Shown here: piece after piece, positions 16,421 to 23,845 of the stretch | Numbering within the stretch: the first letter of the stretch is position 1 | Layout: every line of letters begins with the position of its first letter | Origin: Magnetococcales bacterium | GTDB taxonomy: Bacteria; Pseudomonadota; Magnetococcia; Magnetococcales; JADFZT01 | Assembly: GCA_015232395.1 (NCBI GenBank) | Contig: JADFZT010000012.1 | Span: forward strand, 1 to 64,000 | Direction of reading: 5' to 3' | DNA: 64,000 nucleotides | Notes under the pieces: model-generated | Databases searched by the model: none | The model's input: the letters and a program-made list of their open reading frames with translations, nothing else | Told to the model about the DNA's origin: nothing | Translations under genes and position numbers: made by a program

Positions 16421-17974
16421 CTACGCCTCCTTCCGGTTTTTAGGGGACTTGGGCTTATCCTTGATTTTATCCAGCCGCTGGCGGAATTCTGCCAATCGAT
16501 CCGTCAACTGGGAGCTTTCCTGCTGGGCCGCCCAAAAAACATCGATACGTTCTTGATCCGTCCTACCAAAGAGGCGGGGCTCCCGTAGCCCGGAAATCCG
16601 ATCCAGGGTGATGTGGTTGCCAAAGCGGAAATAACAATCCCCATCCCGACAGCCGGTAACCAGCACACCGTCAATTCCTTTGCGAATTGAAAAGTCGAGG
16701 AACGATGGCGGCAACATGGCCGTACACGGCAGCCGTACCACAGCAACTTCTGATGTCTCCAGAGGCATGGGATCCGCCGCAAAATCACAACCGACGACGA
16801 GAATCCGATCTTTTCCGCTCAAGGCTGCAATCTTGTCAGTCACCTCCTTGCGCAACGCCTCAGCTGAATAGTGGGGCATCTCAATGCCGGTAAGCAGCCG
16901 ACCTTTGGATTGACGATAGGGGTTGGAAGAGGTGCAGGCCCCCATGCAGATGCCGCAGGAGGTGCATAAGGAGGCACTGACTGTCGGTTCCAGGAGAAAC
17001 TTGCGACCATCGCTTCTGGGCTGCATCGTCACCGCACCATAGGGACAGTCCACTCCGCATTGACCGCAGCCGTTACAATAATCCAAATCCACTTCAGCGA
17101 TCGGTTCGGGTTTTTTCCGTGGCATCCAGGGAAGCATCATCAGGAAGAAAGTGACTCCAGTGGGGATTCCCCAAGCCCAGGCTGGGCCCAGAATGTCAGA
17201 AACCGGGTAAATGTTGAGATAAAACCAGTCGAGTTGCAAGACCGTCGGAGCCAGAGAAAGATCTGCTGGACCGTGGCTCACAGCGGGTTTGACCAGGGAC
17301 AAAACCAACAAGGCCACCATCGATCCCCAAGCAAGTACCTTGGGGGGGTTGAAATCGATGTGGCTGATACGACTGACGTGGGTCCAGAGGAGAAATACCA
17401 GAGCCACCGGAAAGCCCAGAAGATGCAGGAAGGCCATGAGGGTGAAAAAGCGGTCGGAAACCTGGTCGCCGATAAAATTGAGGGCCATGGAGCCCAGGGT
17501 GATGGGCAGCCAGTCAATCATCTCCGCTGTGACGACGGCAATATATTGGGCCAACATGTCCCACACCAGCCAGTAGCCGGAAATCCCCAACAGCACCACC
17601 AACCACAAGGTCGGCACACCGGTAATCCAGGAAAACCAGCGCACACCCCGGTAGCGATCCCGGAAAAATTCTCGGAACATGTGCAAAAAGATGGTAATGA
17701 CCGCCGCATCCGAGGCATACCGATGCAGGCTACGCATGATCCCCGCCAGCCACCACTGGTCGTGGGTCATATACTCCACAGAATTGAAAGCGTGATCCAC
17801 ACGGGTTTCAAAAAAGATAAAAACGTAGATCCCGCTGACAAGTACGACCCAAAAAAAGAAAAATGTCAGGGATCCAAGGTGATAGAAGGGATTAAGATGA
17901 TTGCCGAAGGTGCGGTTGAACCACCCTTCCAGCCGGAGAAAGAGGGCATCGCCCGCTTTGCGAATGGGTCTCAA
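16421..17974 (-). CDS. cytochrome b - 2x[4Fe-4S] ferredoxin - MvhD/FlpD-like fusion protein
   Basis: The protein is 517 aa. Residues 1-210 resemble the N-terminal half of cytochrome b/b6, with four transmembrane helices and paired histidines (RSLHRYASDAAVITIFLH; FLHLLGFPVALVFLLWTH) for two b hemes. Extra helices follow, then a ferredoxin domain with CNGCGQCGVDCP and CTSCGICMGAC. The C-terminal 120 residues (ILVVGCDFAAD, VRLPCTAMLPPSF, GVLVTGCRDGDCYFRFGN) resemble the MvhD/FlpD subunit that passes electrons to heterodisulfide reductases and hydrogenases. It starts with TTG after a GAGGA site and lies in the operon between sco and the 167-aa gene. It may connect the quinone pool with cytoplasmic iron-sulfur carriers. 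Confidence 0.88.
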   Translation of the reverse strand: MRPIRKAGDALFLRLEGWFNRTFGNHLNPFYHLGSLTFFFFWVVLVSGIYVFIFFETRVDHAFNSVEYMTHDQWWLAGIMRSLHRYASDAAVITIFLHMFREFFRDRYRGVRWFSWITGVPTLWLVVLLGISGYWLVWDMLAQYIAVVTAEMIDWLPITLGSMALNFIGDQVSDRFFTLMAFLHLLGFPVALVFLLWTHVSRISHIDFNPPKVLAWGSMVALLVLSLVKPAVSHGPADLSLAPTVLQLDWFYLNIYPVSDILGPAWAWGIPTGVTFFLMMLPWMPRKKPEPIAEVDLDYCNGCGQCGVDCPYGAVTMQPRSDGRKFLLEPTVSASLCTSCGICMGACTSSNPYRQSKGRLLTGIEMPHYSAEALRKEVTDKIAALSGKDRILVVGCDFAADPMPLETSEVAVVRLPCTAMLPPSFLDFSIRKGIDGVLVTGCRDGDCYFRFGNHITLDRISGLREPRLFGRTDQERIDVFWAAQQESSQLTDRLAEFRQRLDKIKDKPKSPKNRKEA

Positions 17975-18054
17975 GAATTGGGTCTCCTCGGGGGTGGCTT
18001 CCGTTCCGTGTTATGCTTCCAGACTTTTATGGACAGGTTATAAATGAAACAGTT

Positions 18055-19023
18055 TCAGCTTTTTCTAAAATAGTTGGCCCGGCGCACTTCACGAAAGAGC
18101 CAAATGCCAGTAATCAGGATGATGGTGCCACCGATAAACATGCCCACAAAAAATGAATATTCAAATTTGTAGGCGTCCAGGGTGGGGTCGTAGACGGTGC
18201 AAAAAAAACGAAAACGCCGAATCATGTCATCCAGAATCGGTTCATCTTCCGAAACCGGGCGACCCAGGATCAATCCCTTCAGGGGTTCCACCAGGCTGGG
18301 AACGTCAAAGATCTCCCCGTAGACCTGACGGAAAATGATGCCTTCCTGGTCTACAACGGTCGCTTGAACAATGTGGTCGAATCCCCTGGGGCTGCGTATA
18401 TAGGAAAATCCCAGCTCCCGGGTGAGGTTTTTGATGGTTTCAGCATCGGTGGAGAGAAAATGCCAACGGGGATCGGAGATCTGCTGCTGACGGGCAAAGG
18501 TGGTCATGGCCGCTGGGGTATCAACACGGGTATCGAAACCGATGGTGACGACGCTAAAGGTCTCTTCACCCAAGGCCTCCCGGGCGTTTTGCACCACTTC
18601 ATCCAGATAGCGGGAGGTCACCGAGCAGACATGGTAGCAGCTGGAATAGACCAGACTGATAATGAGGGGTTTGCCCCGGAAAGAGGCCAAGGCGCGCTTA
18701 CGTCCCTTGCGATCCTTGAATATATGGTTGGAAACTTTGCTTCCAATCACCTCCCGGCTCAGACGAAAGGCCTCTTTGGCGTCGAAATCGGGCGCGGCTG
18801 GTTGGAACAGAGGTGGAAAAACGGTTTTTTCACCGGGGACTGTATTCGTTGACCCAGGGGCTTGCTCAATCCCCGCCCAAGCGTCGTCCGGTGGCAGAAG
18901 CCAGATAAAAACAGCCCACACGACAAACAGCGTCGTCAGGCCAAAAAGCCGACCGGATCGCTGTAAGGAGTGGAGGCTGGAGGGATGATTGGGGTGTGCT
19001 GTGGTTGTCAAATAGGAAGCCAC
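18055..19023 (-). CDS. SCO1/SenC family copper chaperone, membrane-anchored
   Basis: The protein is 322 aa, longer than the usual 200. An N-terminal helix (about residues 29-45) anchors it, a thioredoxin-like Sco domain follows with the copper site SSCYHVCSVTSRYLDEV (CxxxC) and the partner histidine region RGFDHIVQATVVDQEG, and a second helix near the C-terminus (about 285-305) adds a membrane tail. Sco proteins deliver copper to the CuA centre of subunit II. Its GTG start overlaps the end of ctaB by 16 bases. The CoxB-CoxA-SenC association matches the norSY-senC clusters described in ammonia oxidisers, although here ctaB lies between. Confidence 0.9.
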   Translation of the reverse strand: MASYLTTTAHPNHPSSLHSLQRSGRLFGLTTLFVVWAVFIWLLPPDDAWAGIEQAPGSTNTVPGEKTVFPPLFQPAAPDFDAKEAFRLSREVIGSKVSNHIFKDRKGRKRALASFRGKPLIISLVYSSCYHVCSVTSRYLDEVVQNAREALGEETFSVVTIGFDTRVDTPAAMTTFARQQQISDPRWHFLSTDAETIKNLTRELGFSYIRSPRGFDHIVQATVVDQEGIIFRQVYGEIFDVPSLVEPLKGLILGRPVSEDEPILDDMIRRFRFFCTVYDPTLDAYKFEYSFFVGMFIGGTIILITGIWLFREVRRANYFRKS

Positions 19024-19874
19024 TGATCCGCCAGGACCGCGCTCAACAGTAACATGAGTTGTACCAGAGAGGCGCGAAAGTTGGACATCGCCAAGGCAGG
19101 TCCCGGGTTAAAGGCGAGCTGCAGGCTTTTGGCCAGAAAATATCCCCCCCCCAAAAGCGCACCAGCCAGATAGATCCAGCCCATACCGTAGTAGAAGGGA
19201 ACCACCGAAGCAGCTACCAAGAGAGCTGTGTTGGAGAGGATGGCCCGGGAGGCGACCTTCTCTCCAGCCACCACCGGCAGCATGGGGATGTGGGCCGAGA
19301 CATACTGGGGCTTGAGTGCAATGGCCAAGCTCCAGAAATGGGATGGCGTCCAGAGAAAGAGCACAAAGGCGAGTGCAATGGGGAGCGGTGAAAAAACCGG
19401 GTCCACCACCGCAGCACCAGCCAAAACCGCAAAGCTGCCTGCCAAACCGCCGATGACGATGTTGAGCCAAGTACGGCGTTTGAGCCATATGGTGTAGACC
19501 ACACCGTAGAAAAAGGCCCCGAGAAAGACATGTAGTGCTGAGGTTGCATTGATGTAGTACCACACCAACCCAACCGGCATCACTGTCAGAAACAGAAAGA
19601 GCGCCAACCACCAGGGGGAGTAGGGTAGGGCACCCGTCACAAAGGGCCGTCCCTGGGTTCGATCCATGACGGAGTCGATATCCCGGTCGTAATAGTGGTT
19701 AAGGCCACCAGCTGCACCGGCAGAGAGAATGATCGCCATAGCAAGCAGCAGGGTTTGCCACGTTTCGGGCGCAGGTCCCGGTGTGATGGCAAGCCCCACA
19801 AGGGCTGTGAAAACCATGGCTACGCCGATACGTAGCTTAAAGAGGGTCAAGATATTTTTAGCCAAGGTACCCAT
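19008..19874 (-). CDS. ctaB: protoheme IX farnesyltransferase (heme O synthase)
   Basis: The protein is 288 aa with about nine membrane helices and the UbiA-superfamily motif GGLNHYYDRDIDSVMDRTQGRP (NxxxDxxxD), which binds prenyl diphosphate. It also has the second conserved loop LWTPSHFWSLAIALK. It converts heme b to heme o, the precursor of heme a, at the inner membrane. Its place in the operon suggests that the heme-copper enzyme carries an o- or a-type heme. No ctaA is present in the window. A strong hairpin separates it from subunit I, so its expression may be lower than that of the structural subunits. Confidence 0.93.
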   Translation of the reverse strand: MGTLAKNILTLFKLRIGVAMVFTALVGLAITPGPAPETWQTLLLAMAIILSAGAAGGLNHYYDRDIDSVMDRTQGRPFVTGALPYSPWWLALFLFLTVMPVGLVWYYINATSALHVFLGAFFYGVVYTIWLKRRTWLNIVIGGLAGSFAVLAGAAVVDPVFSPLPIALAFVLFLWTPSHFWSLAIALKPQYVSAHIPMLPVVAGEKVASRAILSNTALLVAASVVPFYYGMGWIYLAGALLGGGYFLAKSLQLAFNPGPALAMSNFRASLVQLMLLLSAVLADQWLPI

Positions 19875-20001
19875 CGCTCAAGGAAGTATGCCAGGCGAAA
19901 AAAAATGTTAAATAGATCAAAGGGTTCCAAACATAAAAAAGAAAAAAATCTATAAAAAGAGTGCCTGAGAAAAATCAGGGTGATGCCTTTAGGAGAAACC
20001 C

Positions 20002-20039
20002 CCATGTTGGGGTGGATCTGACGATCCACCCCAACATGG
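20002..20039 (-). terminator. perfect 17-bp hairpin between subunit I and ctaB
   Basis: A perfect 17-base-pair stem (20002-20018 with 20023-20039) closes on the 4-base loop TGAC. It starts 14 bases past the subunit I stop. Only a short U-rich stretch (TTTCTCC) follows on the minus strand. It probably attenuates transcription into ctaB or protects the 3' end of the coxBA-like transcript. Confidence 0.7.
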
Positions 20040-20052
20040 TGAAGAGGGTACC

Positions 20053-21780
20053 TTAGCCCATGGGCCAGAGGGAAGCCAGATATTTGGCGTTGATGAAGAA
20101 GTAGATGACAAAGCTGACCAGGAAGACCAGGGCCAGGACGAAGGTACCAGGGGCACCGTGGTCGCCGCTACCGTGGGTTTCCACCGGAGTCCGCTCCAGG
20201 AGGTCGGGCTTTTCAACAGTGTAGCTGGAGGTGTTCAGAGGCATGCCGAAGCTTTGCAGCAGACCAGCGTTGGGATCCAGCTTTTTACCGAAGACCAGGG
20301 AGCCCACTGCGATGAGGCAGAAAGCGCCGCCGCCAACCGCAGCCAGGATACCGCCGATGCCGGAGAGACCCATCATGGTGATGGCGGTTCCAGCAAACTC
20401 AAACTGCAGAGCTGCATCGGCAAAGCTTACATCCCAGTGCCGCCGGGGAAGACCCAGGGTACCTGCACCCAGCATGAAGAGAATCAGACCGAGCATGCCA
20501 GCAGTGAAAATGTAGGGCTGCCATTTGGCCAGACCAGGCAGGATCAGCTGACGACGGAAGAGCACCGGAATCAGGAAGTAGGTGATCGCCATGAAGGCCA
20601 GGGTGGTACCCACCGCAACCGTCGCATGGAAGTGACCCGGTACAAAGATGGTGTTGTGGATGATCAGGTTGATCTGCTCAGTCCCCATCACCACACCGGT
20701 GATGCCGCCAATGAAGCCGAAGACGATCAGGGAGAGGAACATGCCCGAAAAGACAGGGTTTTCCCAAGGGGCTTTGCGCAACCATTCAAACATGCCGTTG
20801 GTGTAGCCCTTCTTCCGTTGAGCCACCTCAATGGAGCCAGGAACCGTGAGGCCGTGGATCATGGAGGCGAGCACCGCCAGATACATGGCGTAGGAAGTGT
20901 TGAAAATCTTCCAGGTGGAGCTGACGCCCGGGTCAACCAGGAGATGGTGAGCCGAAGCGAGTTGCAGGAAGAGAATGTACAGCAGAAAGGCGGTACGGCT
21001 GACCTTCTCGGACATGGGCTTGGCGCCGAAAACGATGGCGGCAATGGCATACCAGACAGCCACGTGAGCTGACACGTTGATCTGCTGGGAAGAGTGGCCC
21101 AGAGCCCACCAGATGGTGCGATAGATCAGCGGATCAATGTTGGGAATGAGACCTATGGACCAGAGGAAGGTGGGAATCAGAATCACCGCGCCATGGAGAA
21201 TGGTCATAATGGCGATGATGCAAGCCACCAGTGCGCCGAAAACCACCAGAGGAACCGATCCCTCATAGGTGTTTTCCCGCTTGGCGATCATCAGCGTCGC
21301 CAAGAAGATAAAACAGCCGATCAGTGCGCCCACGGCAAAGAGAATCAGACCCAGGTAGAAGATGGGTTCTGCCGGCATGGGCACGTAGGAGGTGAACATC
21401 ACACTGGAGTTGCCCCGGAAAAAGGCGGCCGTGGTCAGGATCGACCCGCCCAGCATGAGAAGGAACCCCAACCAGCCGAAGCCGGGAGATGCCGGTCTCA
21501 CCCTGAGAAGGGTGGTCGAGGCAAAATAGAGGACCGCAATCTCAAAAAAGATGATCCAGAATATGAGAATGTTGGTACCGTGAATCGACAGGGCCAGATA
21601 GAAGGTTTCCGCATCCAGCAGATGAACGGTGGGCATCCGGGTCAGCATGACCAAGAGACCGAAGATCCCGCCCATCAGCAGGAATACTACGCCCATGACC
21701 GCGTGAGCCTTCATCAAAGACTCTGCGCTCCGGTGAAAAAAGAGCCCGGAGTCCGGACACTTTCTGAACATGTTTGCCAT
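20053..21780 (-). CDS. heme-copper oxidoreductase subunit I lacking the active-site tyrosine (probable NO reductase)
   Basis: The protein is 575 aa with about 13 membrane helices and resembles B-family (ba3-type) oxidase subunit I. All metal ligands are present: H67 and H385 for the low-spin heme, H383 for the active-site heme, and H229, H278, H279 for CuB. The helix VI motif, however, reads GH229-S-S-Q-Q233, so the tyrosine that oxygen reductases crosslink to the first CuB histidine (GHPxVY) is a glutamine. That tyrosine is needed to break the O-O bond and is absent from NO reductases. With nirS nearby and SenC in the operon, the best match is the sNOR (NorY) or eNOR group. It has an AAGGA site 7-8 bases before ATG. 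Confidence 0.9.
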   Translation of the reverse strand: MANMFRKCPDSGLFFHRSAESLMKAHAVMGVVFLLMGGIFGLLVMLTRMPTVHLLDAETFYLALSIHGTNILIFWIIFFEIAVLYFASTTLLRVRPASPGFGWLGFLLMLGGSILTTAAFFRGNSSVMFTSYVPMPAEPIFYLGLILFAVGALIGCFIFLATLMIAKRENTYEGSVPLVVFGALVACIIAIMTILHGAVILIPTFLWSIGLIPNIDPLIYRTIWWALGHSSQQINVSAHVAVWYAIAAIVFGAKPMSEKVSRTAFLLYILFLQLASAHHLLVDPGVSSTWKIFNTSYAMYLAVLASMIHGLTVPGSIEVAQRKKGYTNGMFEWLRKAPWENPVFSGMFLSLIVFGFIGGITGVVMGTEQINLIIHNTIFVPGHFHATVAVGTTLAFMAITYFLIPVLFRRQLILPGLAKWQPYIFTAGMLGLILFMLGAGTLGLPRRHWDVSFADAALQFEFAGTAITMMGLSGIGGILAAVGGGAFCLIAVGSLVFGKKLDPNAGLLQSFGMPLNTSSYTVEKPDLLERTPVETHGSGDHGAPGTFVLALVFLVSFVIYFFINAKYLASLWPMG

Positions 21781-21804
21781 GATTAATTCCTTAGCCTCCC
21801 CGAC

Positions 21805-22341
21805 TTATTTGACAATGATCTTACCGAGCATGGTGTGATGTCCCACGCCGCAGTATTCGTTGCAGACAACCCCAAATTCTCCGGTTTCGTTCGGGGTGAT
21901 GGTAATCACCGTCGAGTAGCCGGGAAGAATCTGCAGGTTCATGTTGATGGGCTGCAGGGAGAACCCATGCTGCCAGTCCAAGGAAGAGAGGTGCAGACGA
22001 TAGCTCTGATCCTTTTGGAGTTCAAGAATGGGATACCACTCCCAGAGCCGGCCCAGCATGTAGATGTCGCTGCCGGGGGGGGGAGCTACCACGGGAATTT
22101 CAGCCGCAGACTCGGTGCGCACGGTGTGAGCTTGCACCATCTCTTCGGTCTTGGCTTCAAAGGCTTCAGCAGTGATTTTGTAAGCTTCGTTGGAAAGATT
22201 TTGCTTACCAACAATGTGCCAGTAGGGCATCCACAGGAAGAGAATCAGACACCAGACAAGTGAGATTCCAATCCACACGGCTTCGACCTTGTCGATCGGT
22301 TGATGCCACCAGATTTTTTGTGAGGGAGGTGTGATTGCCAT
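21805..22341 (-). CDS. heme-copper oxidoreductase subunit II with CuA site
   Basis: The protein is 178 aa: one N-terminal helix (about residues 20-40), then a periplasmic cupredoxin domain. The CuA ligands are complete: H125, C160, C164, H168 and M171 in CNEYCGVGHHTM, so it accepts electrons from a soluble cytochrome c. It is short, as in ba3-type enzymes. It lies 24 bases upstream of subunit I and would correspond to NorS if the complex is an sNOR-type NO reductase. The cytochrome c at 12746 is a candidate donor. Confidence 0.95.
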   Translation of the reverse strand: MAITPPSQKIWWHQPIDKVEAVWIGISLVWCLILFLWMPYWHIVGKQNLSNEAYKITAEAFEAKTEEMVQAHTVRTESAAEIPVVAPPPGSDIYMLGRLWEWYPILELQKDQSYRLHLSSLDWQHGFSLQPINMNLQILPGYSTVITITPNETGEFGVVCNEYCGVGHHTMLGKIIVK

Positions 22342-22367
22342 TTTGTTTCTTTCCCCTTTCTCAACCC

Positions 22368-22535
22368 TTATTGGGCAACCGGAATCATGACGATTTCAAT
22401 AATGCCCCAGATTGTATAGAACACTGTGGGCATCAGGACTCCCAGCAAGAGGAGAAGAATAGGATTGTCCAGCAGACGTTGCATGGCTGGGATCTCCTCT
22501 TCCGAGCCGGCGCCCGGGTTGTCCGTGTTTTGCAT
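22368..22535 (-). CDS. 55-aa one-helix membrane subunit (subunit IIa-like)
   Basis: An ATG at 22535 with a strong GAGGGAGG ribosome site opens a 55-codon frame ending 26 bases before subunit II. The first 22 residues are polar and acidic (NTDNPGAGSEEE), and residues about 25-50 form one membrane helix (PILLLLLGVLMPTVFYTIWG). Ba3-type oxidases have a similar tiny one-helix subunit (IIa, CbaD), so this is probably the equivalent. It is the first gene of the operon, about 60 bases downstream of the predicted transcript start. Confidence 0.8.
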   Translation of the reverse strand: MQNTDNPGAGSEEEIPAMQRLLDNPILLLLLGVLMPTVFYTIWGIIEIVMIPVAQ

Positions 22536-22596
22536 GTTTGCCTCCCTCGTTTCATTTCGTATGTGTGTGCTGATTTAGGATTAGGTCGATACGCAT

Positions 22597-22642
22597 AGTA
22601 TATTATATGGACACTGCTGCTAAAAAAATTGACATGGGTCAA
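22597..22642 (-). promoter_or_regulatory. FNR/NNR-type class II promoter of the heme-copper operon
   Basis: TTGAC-ATGG-GTCAA (22629-22642) is a perfect FNR/CRP-family inverted repeat. On the minus strand a consensus TATAAT (22607-22602) follows, overlapped by TATACT. The box centre is about 41 bases from the implied transcript start near 22595, the classic class II activator distance. The transcript would begin about 60 bases before the 55-aa subunit gene. This points to induction by low oxygen or nitrogen oxides through an FNR, DNR or NNR-type regulator. Confidence 0.75.
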
Positions 22643-22721
22643 TTGCCCTGTCTTTTTTGTCGTAACTTGGGTCAAACGCCACAGTATATTGTGTTTTAGC
22701 ATGACAGAAAGCCGGCCTTAT

Positions 22722-22729
22722 AACACAAT
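22722..22729. promoter_or_regulatory. repeat of the nirS-upstream motif
   Basis: TTATAACACAAT at 22718-22729 is identical to 15075-15086 upstream of nirS. A facing ATTGTGTT lies at 22688-22695, so the two halves form a widely spaced inverted repeat. It lies about 80 bases upstream of the FNR-like box. It is a candidate binding site for a second common regulator. Confidence 0.4.
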
Positions 22730-22869
22730 AAACAAGAGCAATTACGGTCGGCGACCGACCGTTCAACCAAAAGGCGACCCTGTCCAACAGCGGGATCATA
22801 ACCGGACTCGAAACGGTTTTCCAGGGGGGGAGAGCAAGGCAGACAGAAGATTATCAGAATGAAGAATAA

Positions 22870-23832
22870 TCAGCCTGATCCAACCTCACTCCCGATCAAG
22901 GCTTCCACCACCGCACACCAGCCATTGGCAATGTTTTCAGTGTTGTAGCCGCCACCGCCCACAGCCATTACCCGCCCATGACCGATTTTTTCAGCGATCC
23001 GACAGAGGCTGGCTGCGGCATGGGCATGGGCTGCCGGGGAAAAACGCATGTGGGTGATAGGGTCGCCAGCGATGGAATCCGCACCACACTGAAGCAGAAA
23101 AAATTCTGGCTGGGCCTCTTCCAGGTATCGTTCCACCTTGGGCCACTCTTGAAAAAAAACCGAGTCGTCAGCATCAGGTGGCAGGGGAATGTTGAGCTTG
23201 GTCCCCTGGGCAGCCCCCTGGCCGGTCTCATAGGCGTGGCCGGTACCGGGGTAGAGAAAGCGACCATCCGCGTGGAGGTCGGCAAAGATCAGGTCGGGAT
23301 CGGATTCAAAGGCATAAAAAACCCCGTCCCCGTGGTGGGCGTCGATATCAATATAGGCCACTCGCCGAATATCGTGACGCTCTCTCAAAGCGGCAATGGT
23401 GACACCGCAGTCGTTGAAAACACAAAACCCTCCCGCTCGTTCCGGGCGGGCGTGGTGGAGACCGGCAATGGGGATAAACGCCCGCCGACAGGTTCCAGAC
23501 AGAATGGATTCCATGGCATCCAGGGCAGAGCCGACCACATGGGCCGTGGCTTCATAGACCCCCTGAAAGGCCGGGGTGTCGCCATAATCCAAAAAGCCGT
23601 CGCCGGTGAGGGACTGGCGACGCACTTGATCCACATATTCGGGCGTGTGAAAGAGTTCGATGATATCCTGAAGAGCCATGACCGGATCGCATACCTTGAC
23701 CCGGTTGGGGATGCCGCGGCGGATGGCTTCATCCCAAAAAGCACCCATGCGATGGGGGCCGAAGGGATGACCGTTACCAAAACCGTAGCGGGCGATCTCC
23801 TCTCCCACATAGACGCGAACCGTATCATTCAT
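22870..23832 (-). CDS. histone deacetylase family protein (AcuC/HdaH-like)
   Basis: The protein is 320 aa and matches class II-like bacterial deacetylases: GLHHARPERAGGFCVFNDCGV, then YIDIDAHHGDGVFYAF (zinc and catalytic residues), FADLHADGRFLYPGTGHAYETG, and QCGADSIAGDP. These zinc amidohydrolases remove acetyl groups from lysines, polyamines or small molecules in the cytoplasm. It begins 13 bases downstream of the rquA stop on the same strand, so the two form a probable two-gene operon. The substrate is not indicated by the sequence. Confidence 0.92.
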   Translation of the reverse strand: MNDTVRVYVGEEIARYGFGNGHPFGPHRMGAFWDEAIRRGIPNRVKVCDPVMALQDIIELFHTPEYVDQVRRQSLTGDGFLDYGDTPAFQGVYEATAHVVGSALDAMESILSGTCRRAFIPIAGLHHARPERAGGFCVFNDCGVTIAALRERHDIRRVAYIDIDAHHGDGVFYAFESDPDLIFADLHADGRFLYPGTGHAYETGQGAAQGTKLNIPLPPDADDSVFFQEWPKVERYLEEAQPEFFLLQCGADSIAGDPITHMRFSPAAHAHAAASLCRIAEKIGHGRVMAVGGGGYNTENIANGWCAVVEALIGSEVGSG

Positions 23833-23845
23833 GGCTGATTGTCGG

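Larger units (their letters stand above)
22536..22869. other. regulatory intergenic region of the heme-copper operon
   Basis: The gap holds the promoter at 22597-22642, two outward copies of the half-site ATTGTGTT/AACACAAT (22688-22695 and 22722-22729) and a small inverted repeat CGGTCG-GCGAC-CGACCG (22745-22761) near the end of the upstream deacetylase gene. No gene is seen. Confidence 0.55.

Noticed and set aside
20158-21072. 304-codon open frame opposite heme-copper subunit I
   Set aside because: Antisense to a gene with fully conserved metal ligands; translation is low-complexity and hydrophilic with no family signature.
20053-21780. Annotation of subunit I as an ordinary cytochrome c oxidase
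   Set aside because: The helix VI tyrosine needed for oxygen reduction is a glutamine, so the plain label would hide the main feature.
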